A model generated the notes under the pieces. That model had not been told where the DNA came from and did not search any database. It saw only the letters and a program-made list of their open reading frames with translations. A stretch of DNA of 64,000 bases from Portibacter lacus (GTDB taxonomy: Bacteria > Bacteroidota > Bacteroidia > Chitinophagales > Saprospiraceae): assembly GCF_021533215.1 (NCBI RefSeq), contig NZ_JAJNKA010000018.1:32994-96993 (forward strand), given 5' to 3'. A program made the position numbers and the translations under genes. This document shows positions 25,479 through 34,271 of this stretch, one piece after another (within the stretch, counting starts at the first letter, position 1; every line of letters starts with the position of its first letter).

Positions 25479-27251
25479 GTGAGCTCTATAAGACTTATAT
25501 CATTTTTTGTGTTCTTGGTTTTGTCCAATCTTGCTATTGGTCAAAAGTCGAGTTACTATGCCTTTCCGAAAACGGATGACCCTGATTTAGCCAAGAGGTG
25601 GAAGGATAAAAAAATGGATAGTACAGCGCTAATATTAGACCTAAAGAAAGTGGTCAGTGAGTTACAAGCTGCTGCCTTTCTGGAGGCATCGATAGACAGT
25701 CTTCAATTTCGAGATTCTACAGCAACCTTCCGAATTCACCGTGGCGAAGTGTATAAATTTGCCCAACTCAATCTCAATCCACTTTATAATGAAATCCTTG
25801 CGAAGGCTGGATACCAGATTAAAACCATAGAAGGCAAACAAATGGACGTGGAATTCTTAGGTGAAATGTTTGATGAGGTGATTACCGTTCTAGAAAACAA
25901 TGGTTATCCTTTTGCTGCTATTTCACTAAAAAACTATTCCACAGATGAGAACAAGTTCAATGCCGATCTTCATATCGATAGAGGACGTCTCGTAACAATG
26001 GACACCTTTAATTTATATGGTCTAGACCTAATTAGCAAGAGTTATTTATACAATTATCTTCAGATAAAACCTGGTGACATCTATAATGCAGCTGAAATTT
26101 TAAAAATTAAAACGAGGCTGAATAATCTACCTTTTTTGAATCTAACTGAAGATCCAACGATCAAGTTTATCGATAATTCCGCTATACTTAATCTCAAACT
26201 TGAATCGACAAATTCCTCTCGTTTTGATTTCATCATCGGTATTCAACCTGGGAGCACTACCGATGGACCGCGCTACAGTATTACGGGAGATGTCAATTTT
26301 GAAATCCAGAATAAACTGAAGCAAGGAGAGCAATTCAAAATTAATTTTGAGCGATTAAAGCAAGAAACACAGAAGCTCGAAGTCAATTTCCAATATCCTT
26401 ATTTATTGAGTTTTCCATTTGGATTTGATACCGAATTTAACCTCTTCAAAAACGAAAATAAGAATAGGGATTTGAATTTTAGTTTCGGTGTGCTTTATCA
26501 ACTAAAGGCAAATAATTTCTTAAAAGCTTTTTATAATATTCAAAGTTCAAGACTGATCGAGATAGATACAACCTCTATATTAAGCACTGGTAAACTTCCT
26601 AGTCGACTAGATGTGTCTACGAACAATTTCGGTTTACAGAGTAACTGGCAAGATTTAGATTATCAATTTAACCCGAGAAAAGGATATAAAATTATTCTAC
26701 GAGGAAGTGCTGGACAAAAAACCATTATCCCATCAAATGCCATTCTAGGCTTAGAAAAAGAAGGCGTGGATTTTTCTAGTGCTTATGATACCATTGATTT
26801 AGAAACTTATCAATTCAAGCTTAATTTAACTTCTTCTTTCTTTCTACCAATTGGAAAAAGATCAACATTGAAAGTGGGCGTTACTTCTGAAAAAATCTTT
26901 GCTAAAAGCCAAGTTTTCGAAAATGAGTACTACCGTTTTGGAGGTAACAAGTTACTAAGAGGTTTCGATGAAGAAACTATCTCTGGGGAATTCTATGGCG
27001 TAGGAACACTCGAATTTAGATTATTGATCAGCAAAAACTCCTTTATCTCAACTTTTGTAGACTATGGATTTCGGCAAAATAAATATGATGTAGATTTCGA
27101 ATGGGATCAGCCTTATGGTGCAGGGGCAGGATTTAGTCTTGAAACAGGTGCCGGAATTTTCGGGGTAAATGTTGCTGTAGGCTCACAAAAAGGAAATCCG
27201 TTAGATTTACGTAATGTTAAGACACATATGGGATTTTTAGGCTTATTTTAG
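25479..27251 (+). CDS. BamA/TamA-like (Omp85 superfamily) outer-membrane protein
   Basis: The mature protein has POTRA-like repeats in its first 200 residues (RFDSTATFRIHRGEVYKF-like strand, VITVLENNGYPFAAIS, YNYLQIKPGDIYNAAEILKI). A beta-barrel follows with YQFNPRKGYKIILRGSAGQK and RFGGNKLLRGFDEETISGEF; the latter holds the RGF motif of Omp85 barrels. The C-terminus ends in aromatic-rich strands (THMGFLGLF). Such proteins fold or translocate outer-membrane proteins. This one is shorter than BamA (about 590 residues) and may be a TamA-like paralogue. The open frame begins at 25245 inside hemW, but a GTG at 25479 (or at 25470) gives a proper signal peptide ending SNLAIGQ, so I chose 25479. Confidence 0.8.
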   Translation: MSSIRLISFFVFLVLSNLAIGQKSSYYAFPKTDDPDLAKRWKDKKMDSTALILDLKKVVSELQAAAFLEASIDSLQFRDSTATFRIHRGEVYKFAQLNLNPLYNEILAKAGYQIKTIEGKQMDVEFLGEMFDEVITVLENNGYPFAAISLKNYSTDENKFNADLHIDRGRLVTMDTFNLYGLDLISKSYLYNYLQIKPGDIYNAAEILKIKTRLNNLPFLNLTEDPTIKFIDNSAILNLKLESTNSSRFDFIIGIQPGSTTDGPRYSITGDVNFEIQNKLKQGEQFKINFERLKQETQKLEVNFQYPYLLSFPFGFDTEFNLFKNENKNRDLNFSFGVLYQLKANNFLKAFYNIQSSRLIEIDTTSILSTGKLPSRLDVSTNNFGLQSNWQDLDYQFNPRKGYKIILRGSAGQKTIIPSNAILGLEKEGVDFSSAYDTIDLETYQFKLNLTSSFFLPIGKRSTLKVGVTSEKIFAKSQVFENEYYRFGGNKLLRGFDEETISGEFYGVGTLEFRLLISKNSFISTFVDYGFRQNKYDVDFEWDQPYGAGAGFSLETGAGIFGVNVAVGSQKGNPLDLRNVKTHMGFLGLF

Positions 27252-27363
27252 TGGGGTGAAACTTAATTTGAATTCGCTGCAAATATAGATTCCACCTATC
27301 TCTACGCGCATAAAGCATTAGAAATCAAACTAAAAATAGGTAATGTCACTGGAAATTTACAAA

Positions 27364-27560
27364 TGGGAAATAAATTTACCGTACCATTAAGGTTTGTTGC
27401 ATTGCGTGGAGAAAGTTTCATTTTTTCAGTGGTTCTGGGAATTTATTTCCAGAGCGTGAATATTATGAAACGGCAAATAAATTTACCGTACTATTAAGGT
27501 TAGATACAGGTGCAGAAAAAATGATATATTTACTTAATGGTTCTGGGAATTTATTTCCAG
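27364..27560. repeat. REP-like palindrome array, left flank of the RAYT gene (four palindromes)
   Basis: Two kinds of 18-base imperfect palindrome alternate: type 1, CGGYAAATAAATTTACCG, at 27364-27381 (degenerate left arm) and 27471-27488; type 2, CTGGGAATTTATTTCCAG, at 27435-27452 and 27543-27560. Start-to-start spacings are 71, 36 and 72 bases. Type 1 is followed by TACCATTAAGG or a close variant, and the linker TTTCATTTTTTCAGTGGTT recurs. The rest of the 27252-27607 gap, between the Omp85-like gene and the transposase, holds no gene. Confidence 0.85.
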
Positions 27561-27607
27561 AGAGACCCTAAGCATCCGACACCTATTTCCAGTCGATACA
27601 ACCACAA

Positions 27608-28291
27608 TTATATTCCTGAGTTTGTTGCAAGGTAATTCCATCTGTATTCTTGCCAATTTGCAATAAGACCTGCTTTGACCGGATTATTTAGAATATAAGT
27701 TATAATGTTCCCTAGCATGCGTTCATTTCTAATATAAGTGTCATAGCTTTCTCGTTCCCAAAATTGACCAGACCGATTCAATTCTCTATTGCAATACTGT
27801 GCAGTAGCACCTTTTATGCGCTTCAGTATTCTGTCAAGAGTTTGAAACTCATTTGTAATTCTTTCTTCATCAAATTCTAGCATTTCAAATTGAACAGACG
27901 TGTCAATTAAAAGATGAACATGGTTGTTCATTATTGTGAAAGCCAAAAGTTTGTAAAACTCATTATCAAATCTATGAAATTGTTCCTCACAAATTTGGGC
28001 ACAATTTTCATTTGAAAAAAATGTTGGTCCATGTCTAATTGAATGTAGTAAGTTGTCAATTTCAAGTAGATGTTTTCTATGTATCTCGAATTTGGAATAA
28101 TTTAAGATTTCACTCTGGTATTTATTTTGAACATCTAGTAGACGATCTTGATAATTTCTTTTGCATCTAGCCAATTCTATGGCAGGAATGCTACCATGTA
28201 GTCTAAAAGTGACAAAGAAAGTATCACCGAGGTATTGAATGTGTGGAAATTTCTGTCGATAGTATTGCTTTGAATTGGATTTATTGGCCAT
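27608..28291 (-). CDS. REP-associated tyrosine transposase (RAYT, Y1/IS200-like HUH nuclease)
   Basis: The protein of about 227 residues has the start block YRQKFPHIQYLGDTFFVTFR, the HUH motif MNNHVHLLID (HxH) and the tyrosine motif SYDTYIRNERML. It closes with YILNNPVKAGLIANWQEYRW. This is the signature order of Y1 transposases of the RAYT group, which cut single-stranded DNA at REP palindromes. The open frame reaches 28441, but codons 1-50 overlap the right-hand repeat array and lack family similarity, so ATG 28291 (MANKSNSKQYYRQ) is chosen. The gene lies alone between REP-like arrays on both sides (27364-27560 and 28384-28509), which is the expected RAYT arrangement and makes this a probable source of related repeats elsewhere in the genome. 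Confidence 0.9.
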   Translation of the reverse strand: MANKSNSKQYYRQKFPHIQYLGDTFFVTFRLHGSIPAIELARCKRNYQDRLLDVQNKYQSEILNYSKFEIHRKHLLEIDNLLHSIRHGPTFFSNENCAQICEEQFHRFDNEFYKLLAFTIMNNHVHLLIDTSVQFEMLEFDEERITNEFQTLDRILKRIKGATAQYCNRELNRSGQFWERESYDTYIRNERMLGNIITYILNNPVKAGLIANWQEYRWNYLATNSGI

Positions 28292-28383
28292 GAGTTTGCA
28301 TTTAGAAATATTAGTGTAGAAATACCAATTTTTGTTACAAAAAATTGGAAATTTTATGAACAGAGACAGAACATATTTGAAAA

Positions 28384-28509
28384 CGGCAAATAAATTTACC
28401 GTACCATTAAGGTTGGTTGCATTGGATAGAGAATGTTTCATTTTTTCAGTGGTTCTGGAAATTTATTTTCAGAGCGTGGACATTGTGAAAACGGTAAATA
28501 AATTTACCG
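28384..28509. repeat. REP-like palindrome array, right flank of the RAYT gene (three palindromes)
   Basis: Type 1 palindromes lie at 28384-28401 and 28492-28509; the second is perfect, CGGTAAAT-AA-ATTTACCG. A type 2 copy, CTGGAAATTTATTTTCAG, lies at 28455-28472. Spacings of 71 and 37 bases and the intervening words match the left array. The conserved tail CCATTAAGG ends at 28520, three bases before the stop codon of the convergently placed 528-residue membrane protein gene. Confidence 0.85.
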
Positions 28510-28523
28510 CACCATTAAGGATC

Positions 28524-30110
28524 TTATGCTTTCAACTTTTCCATAAACCAAACCATTCCGAATCCGAAAACCATCAATAAGATCGAAATCCACCATGGTA
28601 TTTTCTGCTCTTCGAAAAACGGTTCCATTTTTACATCATCTATATTTTGTTTCAAGTATCTAACATAATGCTCTACCTGATTCGCTCGCATCGTCTCCCA
28701 ACTTCCCTTCCCGAAAACATAAAACCATTGTATTTCATCCGTTCCGAGTCTCGTTACTTTATTCCAGCCTCTTCGACCTGTAAGTTTAGCTTCTCCATCT
28801 CCATCGAGAAATGGTGTATAATTCACTATTAGTGGAAGACTATCATTAAGGAAAAGTTGATCCTCTTGATTAGCATATCCAATCTGAGCAGAAGTCGATT
28901 CCGCTTCATAAGTTAGAAAGGGTTTTGATACCGTGAACCCTTCGTTCTTTTTCACAAATAAGTCAGACAATATGCTTGCCCACATTTGATTGTACACGCT
29001 AGCTTTATCATGTAGGATAAGTTGATACGAATCACTGACCTTTAATAAGAATACACTACCATAACCATGATGCCATTTTAAGCCATAATCCATCACCTTC
29101 CATGAATTATTATGCTCCACATCGATCATCTCAAGATTAACACTTTCTATTTCTTCATCTGAAAATCGCAAGACCTTATGATATGGTAATCCTTTCGCGG
29201 AAACGCCTGCTTGCGTAGGTTTCAAGGCTAATCCTAAGCCATTTTCTTTCACCGCATTTAATACTAGATTTCTTTCATTAGGAGTAATCGTATTCCAAGT
29301 CGCTATATCCAAAAGTAAAATATCGAAGCGGTCCAGCACCTTTGTTGAAAGTGTTGCAAATTTAAATTCTGGAATATTAACATAATTGGTGCTAAATTTC
29401 TCCTGGGAAATCTTCACCTTTTGTAAAATCGAATGACCTTGTGACACCCAATAATTCTTCAGATAATTAATATCGAATTGAGGGTTATTAGCCAGAATCA
29501 GCATACTCATTTTGCTAGATGGCTTTACCTGAATAGGTAATACCTCACTCATGGTATCTCCAGATGCCACCATTGCTTTCAACGAATATTCGTACAATCC
29601 TTTAACTGGTGCTTTCAACTCGACACTAAAGTTATTTCCATTCAAAGTAGCTTGGGATTCCTCACCACTAGTGTTTTCTACCCAAATCTCCGCTAAACTG
29701 TCCTCCTCAGATTCGAATTTTCCCACTACGGTAAAATATTCACCTTCAACAATTTCAGATTTGCTCACATCTGAAAATCCATCAGGTACTGAAAAATTGA
29801 CCAGCTCAATATGATAATTTTCTAAAAGCTGAATATCTTCTATCCGATGATTGCCTCCAATTAACTTAACCGTATCCGTCCAATGCATCTTTTCAGAACT
29901 TAAAAATTCCTGAATATTATCAACCATGGAACTTTCTAGTGGTTTTTCTTTAAGATGAAATGGTTGCGCAATGGCTAGCCATAACCCAGTAAATCCAATT
30001 AATAAAAAAGCTATCTTTTTGAGATCTCGAGACCAGTATGCACTCAAGATAAAGACGACTGCCACAAAGACCGTTGCTAATAGCACCTCATATGACCAAT
30101 CTATCGTCAT
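28524..30110 (-). CDS. membrane protein with a GATase1-like domain, last gene of the BatA/MoxR cluster
   Basis: The 528-residue protein has two N-terminal membrane helices (about 8-25 and 33-50), a large extracytoplasmic region and a C-terminal helix (WISILLMVFGFGMVWFME). The middle part contains MSMLILANNPQFDINYLKNY and LDRFDILLLDIATWNTIT, then LGLALKPTQAG, a pattern like the class I glutamine-amidotransferase-like domain often found at the end of such clusters. The catalytic Cys of true amidotransferases is not seen. It overlaps the preceding gene by 4 bases and so is translationally coupled. The family role is unproven; the BAT-type locus is linked to envelope integrity and aerotolerance in Bacteroides. 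Its 3' end abuts the REP-like array. Confidence 0.7.
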   Translation of the reverse strand: MTIDWSYEVLLATVFVAVVFILSAYWSRDLKKIAFLLIGFTGLWLAIAQPFHLKEKPLESSMVDNIQEFLSSEKMHWTDTVKLIGGNHRIEDIQLLENYHIELVNFSVPDGFSDVSKSEIVEGEYFTVVGKFESEEDSLAEIWVENTSGEESQATLNGNNFSVELKAPVKGLYEYSLKAMVASGDTMSEVLPIQVKPSSKMSMLILANNPQFDINYLKNYWVSQGHSILQKVKISQEKFSTNYVNIPEFKFATLSTKVLDRFDILLLDIATWNTITPNERNLVLNAVKENGLGLALKPTQAGVSAKGLPYHKVLRFSDEEIESVNLEMIDVEHNNSWKVMDYGLKWHHGYGSVFLLKVSDSYQLILHDKASVYNQMWASILSDLFVKKNEGFTVSKPFLTYEAESTSAQIGYANQEDQLFLNDSLPLIVNYTPFLDGDGEAKLTGRRGWNKVTRLGTDEIQWFYVFGKGSWETMRANQVEHYVRYLKQNIDDVKMEPFFEEQKIPWWISILLMVFGFGMVWFMEKLKA

Positions 30111-32302
30111 AAGGCTTCTAGGATTGCTTTGTTAACAGGATGAATCCGAAAGTCTTCATGAATGATTTCTTCATCTGAGTTAGGAATTGCTTTTAATAGA
30201 CCGCCTAATAACAGATTTCGGTTCCGCTCATCTAACTGCTCATTGCCGTTTATCAACCCTCGAATTCTTGAAAGCAAACCCAATAATGAAGGATTCTCTA
30301 TCGCTAGACTCGCAAGCTCATTGCCTGCAGATTGCAGTACTTCTTTATCTTCTAGGCTTATCTCAGCAGCTGATCCCACTTGCTTCGCCGAGAAATAATC
30401 GATCGCTTTCTTGATTTCCTTTAATGAAGTTTCATAATCCTTTTCCATCTCTTCCGATGGAGATGCTATTTTATCCTGGTCACCAGTTAAGCGCTTTTCA
30501 GCAACCTTAATTGCAGGTGGATCAAAGCCAATTCGATGAACGTATACTCTTGCGTGATTCTTAATCTCTTCCAGATATTCTAAAGCTTCATATTGATAAG
30601 GCAACGATTTCGATGGTTCATATAAGCGAAGATATAATTCCGAATCCCACATCACCGAGAGTGCCGCTTTCAACTTTGTTCGTAAAGATACCTCGAAATA
30701 AGTATTGGTCTCGCCATCATCATGATTGTGAGACATTTCTTTCACCCAATCTGGCCGAGAAGGATCTTCATTTCTCGTCCCATTTTCTGACAATAATTCA
30801 CCAGCCTCTGCCTCATGATCATGTGCATGGCCATATTCTTCTAATACATTAATCTCTTGATGACCGCCTTCTTCGTGGTCATGATCGTGGTCATGACCTG
30901 AATGATCGTCCGTTTCTATTTCATTCTCTATGGCGATACCGCTTTCTGCTTCTTCGCCCAAAAATTGACCATATTTTAACCTAAGCATCTTCTGATCAAA
31001 ACCTAGTTCATTGCTTCTCTGCTTAAATTCAAGATCCGAAATGGCTGATTTCTCAGCGATCAATTTCTCTGTATCTATGATAATTTGCCGCTGGCTTCTG
31101 AAAAAATCTGGCATTAGATCCACTTGCATTCCTGCATCTTCCACATAATCATACGTCACCGTATCTTCTAGAATGACAAAATAGGTCGTGGATTTAGTTG
31201 CTTGAATTCGATAAGGACAATTATCCTTCGCCATCACATAAAAGTAAAGCTCACTTCCTGGCTCCATTTCAAACTCTTCGGTAGAGAAAGTAAACGAACT
31301 TTTTCCGTAATTCTTAAGTGGAAATGTTTTCTCTCGAAACTTAACAGACTCCCCTTGTCCATTCGCAACTGTAGCCGAAATAAATGCATCTTCCACACCA
31401 AAATCATCACTTATTTCGATGTTAAAATGGACATCATAATTTTTCTTCCAAGGCAGTCTTTGATATTCTTCTATCCCAGATAATGCCACCGTCGGCTTTT
31501 TGTCCTCATTCACTTTCACAGCATAATAGGGCGAATTATATTTTTTGCCAGCAGTATCTAGGACACTAAAATAATATATTCCCGACTTGAAAAATTGCTT
31601 ACTTCGTTTCTTCGTCGCTGCTTCTTTATCAATATTAAATAAGACGGATTCTACAGGACCGTGGGTGTCATATCTCCACTGAATAACCGTCCCTTCTGAA
31701 ACTTCATTTTCTATCTTTGTGCTTTGATAACTGCTTTTGTTTGTATAGGCAGGAGGAACAATTTTCATGTAGAAATTATCTATATAGGCAGAGTCTTTTT
31801 CTATGTCAATGTTTTTAACATCAACAACTGTTTCTTCACTTTTCAATTCAAGTTCTTGGGTGGGGAATGCAATTTGGCTTAATAATCCAATGCTAAATAT
31901 TGATAATATTAAAGTAGCACTTAGATCTAACATTTGCTTTTTTGCAGAAGGTAGTATTACATCCGTTTGCTTTAATTCTTTCTCTATCTTGTCTTTCTGA
32001 AACTTGGCTAGTAGGTTATCTTCATCTAAAGGATTATCTAAAAGTCCTAGACTATATTCTAGCTTCGGGTGCTCTTGATGCAGATAAAAAATGGCATCAG
32101 TCTTGTTTGTTTTATACCTTAGATTCCTCCAATAAAGTAGTCCTAAAATGATCGGAACAGAGAACCAACAAATGGAAGAGCACTTTAAAACATTGACCAT
32201 TAAAAAATTACCCAAAACAGCTAGCACCGCAAACGAAAGCAATATAATGCTGTGCCGCTGATTAAGCTTGGTTAAGAATTGATGTACCGAAGATAGGATC
32301 AT
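30107..32302 (-). CDS. DUF4175-like membrane protein with a histidine-rich loop
   Basis: The 731-residue protein has two N-terminal helices (about 18-36 and 42-58) and a third near 126-145. A beta-rich section follows (NFYMKIVPPAYTNKSSYQST, ELYFYVMAKDNC), then a long helical C-terminal half. Between residues about 460 and 530 lies an acidic, histidine-rich segment, HSGHDHDHDHEEGGH followed by YGHAHDHEAEAG and MSHNHDDGE. That kind of loop can bind Zn, Ni or Cu; I do not recall it as a fixed part of the family. The gene overlaps its neighbours by 4 bases on each side, within the MoxR/DUF58/BatA operon. Function is unknown; the order of genes suggests a partner of the BatA protein in the inner membrane. 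Confidence 0.7.
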   Translation of the reverse strand: MILSSVHQFLTKLNQRHSIILLSFAVLAVLGNFLMVNVLKCSSICWFSVPIILGLLYWRNLRYKTNKTDAIFYLHQEHPKLEYSLGLLDNPLDEDNLLAKFQKDKIEKELKQTDVILPSAKKQMLDLSATLILSIFSIGLLSQIAFPTQELELKSEETVVDVKNIDIEKDSAYIDNFYMKIVPPAYTNKSSYQSTKIENEVSEGTVIQWRYDTHGPVESVLFNIDKEAATKKRSKQFFKSGIYYFSVLDTAGKKYNSPYYAVKVNEDKKPTVALSGIEEYQRLPWKKNYDVHFNIEISDDFGVEDAFISATVANGQGESVKFREKTFPLKNYGKSSFTFSTEEFEMEPGSELYFYVMAKDNCPYRIQATKSTTYFVILEDTVTYDYVEDAGMQVDLMPDFFRSQRQIIIDTEKLIAEKSAISDLEFKQRSNELGFDQKMLRLKYGQFLGEEAESGIAIENEIETDDHSGHDHDHDHEEGGHQEINVLEEYGHAHDHEAEAGELLSENGTRNEDPSRPDWVKEMSHNHDDGETNTYFEVSLRTKLKAALSVMWDSELYLRLYEPSKSLPYQYEALEYLEEIKNHARVYVHRIGFDPPAIKVAEKRLTGDQDKIASPSEEMEKDYETSLKEIKKAIDYFSAKQVGSAAEISLEDKEVLQSAGNELASLAIENPSLLGLLSRIRGLINGNEQLDERNRNLLLGGLLKAIPNSDEEIIHEDFRIHPVNKAILEAL

Positions 32303-33405
32303 GCGTTAACGGATTTTCGGCTAAGCCATCTTTCTAATAGGACCAATAGCATAATAAGTATCCACCCATATTTCACGGTTTCCATTTTCGCTCCCGCTTT
32401 TAAAATGGGAGATGCACTAACTTCTTGCTTTGGGACGTAAATCCTTCTATCTAACTCCTCCATTTTTAATTCATCTTGAAGGATGGTGTGCGCAAGTTCT
32501 AACGGAAAGTTGGAAGACCTCAAGTTATTTTTCGTTAATTCTCCATGAATTTCAAACAAATCCGAGTGAACAGATCTCAATTCTAATTGGCCGACGAAGT
32601 TATTCCAAGTAATGGTCTTTCTATTTCTAGCCTCATTGATCGTGTCAATTAAAATAGTCCATTTCGGCGATATTCCATCGAAAGTAAAAGTGAAGGGAAT
32701 GACACCTTCATAGGCTTTTAATAACGATTTCAGGTCCTCCTTTTCTTTTTGTTTCTGAGAAGAGGACAGTATGTAAATTTCAACTATACGACCATGACTT
32801 CCTTGCTCGTTCTTGATTTTCTCTGTATTCCATTTTAGTCCATTTTCTCCAGATGAAATGGTTAAGGCTTGAATTGTTTCTCCTAATCTGAAGGTATCTT
32901 TAAGCATTAGTTCGCTTTCATTAGGAACAATACGCCATTCAATATGTCGGCCTAACTTTGGAGTTTTGCCTATAAAATTCTTGGCATAACTCCTTGTATA
33001 TACCACAACGGAGTCTGACTCCTTATTAAGTTTTGTAATTAATAAAGACAATGATTCAGGTTCTATGATCTCAACTTCGTCTCCAAGGGTTGTCATCACT
33101 TGCTGAAATATTGGATCTTCAGCTACCTCTTTTTCAATCCATATTTTCTTCTCTGTTTCTTCCGAAACCCAAACAGGCTCCGCTCCAATGAGCACCAACA
33201 AGGTGATGATGGCTATTCTTAACAAGTAGAGTAGCCATTCTGTGGGAAAGACTTTTCTTGCGGTCTTAGATTCAGAAGTTTCTAAAAACACCACTGATCC
33301 AAATTCAACAACTTGTTGCTTTTGCTTACTTAGCAACAAGATAATGGTCGGAATAATGAGCGCTAAAAGTCCCCAAAAAGCAGTAGGATTAAGGAAGTTT
33401 ATCAC
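32299..33405 (-). CDS. BatA-domain membrane protein
   Basis: The 368-residue protein begins MINFLNPTAFWGLLALIIPT and continues with KQQVVEFGSVVFLE, FPTEWLLYLLRIAIITLLVL and GAEPVW. This is the N-terminal double-transmembrane BatA region (TM at about 10-25 and 57-75). A von Willebrand-like extracytoplasmic part follows and a third helix near the C-terminus (YGWILIMLLVLLERWL). In Bacteroides the bat genes are associated with aerotolerance. It overlaps the DUF58 gene upstream and the DUF4175-like gene downstream by 4 bases each, so co-expression with MoxR is certain. The MIDAS-type DxSxS motif of vWA proteins is not evident here. Confidence 0.85.
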   Translation of the reverse strand: MINFLNPTAFWGLLALIIPTIILLLSKQKQQVVEFGSVVFLETSESKTARKVFPTEWLLYLLRIAIITLLVLIGAEPVWVSEETEKKIWIEKEVAEDPIFQQVMTTLGDEVEIIEPESLSLLITKLNKESDSVVVYTRSYAKNFIGKTPKLGRHIEWRIVPNESELMLKDTFRLGETIQALTISSGENGLKWNTEKIKNEQGSHGRIVEIYILSSSQKQKEKEDLKSLLKAYEGVIPFTFTFDGISPKWTILIDTINEARNRKTITWNNFVGQLELRSVHSDLFEIHGELTKNNLRSSNFPLELAHTILQDELKMEELDRRIYVPKQEVSASPILKAGAKMETVKYGWILIMLLVLLERWLSRKSVNA

Positions 33406-34271
33406 AGGGCGGTATATTGATAATGATGAAAGAATCTTCTCAAGGTTTCCGTGATATTTCCATTCAAGGAGACTTCTTCATATATCGCTCCACTTTTAAA
33501 ACTTAGGTTTTTGATTTTCGCGAGGTGTGCAGACAAGTTCTTTTCATATTCTTTTCTAGTCGCATTCGCATTCACGTCTATTCTTTGCTTCGTTTCTAAA
33601 TCTACAAACGTCATATTCGACCCGAAATCCAGGAACTTCTCTGCATGCCCTAGAATGTGAAACATGATTAATTCGGTCTGAGGGTGTTTCAGTTTTTTGA
33701 TATATTCTTGAACCTCTAGGATCGGATGATAGAAATCAGACATCCAAATGAAAGTTGTGGAGCTTTGCTTCATCGGCTGCACAAAATCGTTTCCTTCTTC
33801 GAAATCAAGTCTAAATAATGTTTCGAGGCAATGTTGCCAATGTCTTTTTCCACTTCCCATCGTCATTAACTGCTTTCCACTTTGCCATGCGAAGTGATCT
33901 CCTTGGTTAGAGAGTACGCACATCATTGCTGCGGTCATTAACTTAGCATACCACAACTTAGACCAGCCATTTTCACTATACTTCATAGATAGTGAATTGT
34001 CAATTATAAAGAGGTATTGATGTTCTGTTTGAATACTTGTTTGCTTGATGTAATATTTATCTGTCTTGGCAAACATTTTCCAATCAATACTCCGAATATC
34101 GTCACCTGAAACATAAGGTCTGTATTGTTGGAATTCCATTCCAGCTCCGAGTCTAACAGCATCATGCTTACCGTGCAAAAAACCTTTCGCCAGTAATTTT
34201 GCTATCCATTCGAATGCTTTCACATCTTGAATGGTTTTCGGATCTATGATATGTTGGTTATTAACTTCCAT
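33402..34271 (-). CDS. DUF58 domain protein
   Basis: The 289-residue protein contains AKLLAKGFLHGKHDAVRLGA, GMEFQQYRPYVSGDDIRSID and WKMFAKTDKYYIKQ, the conserved DUF58 block. A strand LFIIDNSLSMKYSENGWSKL resembles the MIDAS start of a von Willebrand A fold (DNSLSM). DUF58 proteins are almost always paired with MoxR ATPases, and the pair is thought to help assemble or metal-load partner vWA proteins. It overlaps the moxR gene by 11 bases and the BatA gene by 4. No membrane helices or signal peptide are present, so it is probably cytoplasmic. Confidence 0.9.
   Translation of the reverse strand: MEVNNQHIIDPKTIQDVKAFEWIAKLLAKGFLHGKHDAVRLGAGMEFQQYRPYVSGDDIRSIDWKMFAKTDKYYIKQTSIQTEHQYLFIIDNSLSMKYSENGWSKLWYAKLMTAAMMCVLSNQGDHFAWQSGKQLMTMGSGKRHWQHCLETLFRLDFEEGNDFVQPMKQSSTTFIWMSDFYHPILEVQEYIKKLKHPQTELIMFHILGHAEKFLDFGSNMTFVDLETKQRIDVNANATRKEYEKNLSAHLAKIKNLSFKSGAIYEEVSLNGNITETLRRFFHHYQYTAL

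Noticed and set aside
28292..28441. N-terminal 50 codons of the transposase frame
   Set aside because: They overlap the REP-like array and show no similarity to the RAYT family; MANKSNSK at 28291 is a better start.
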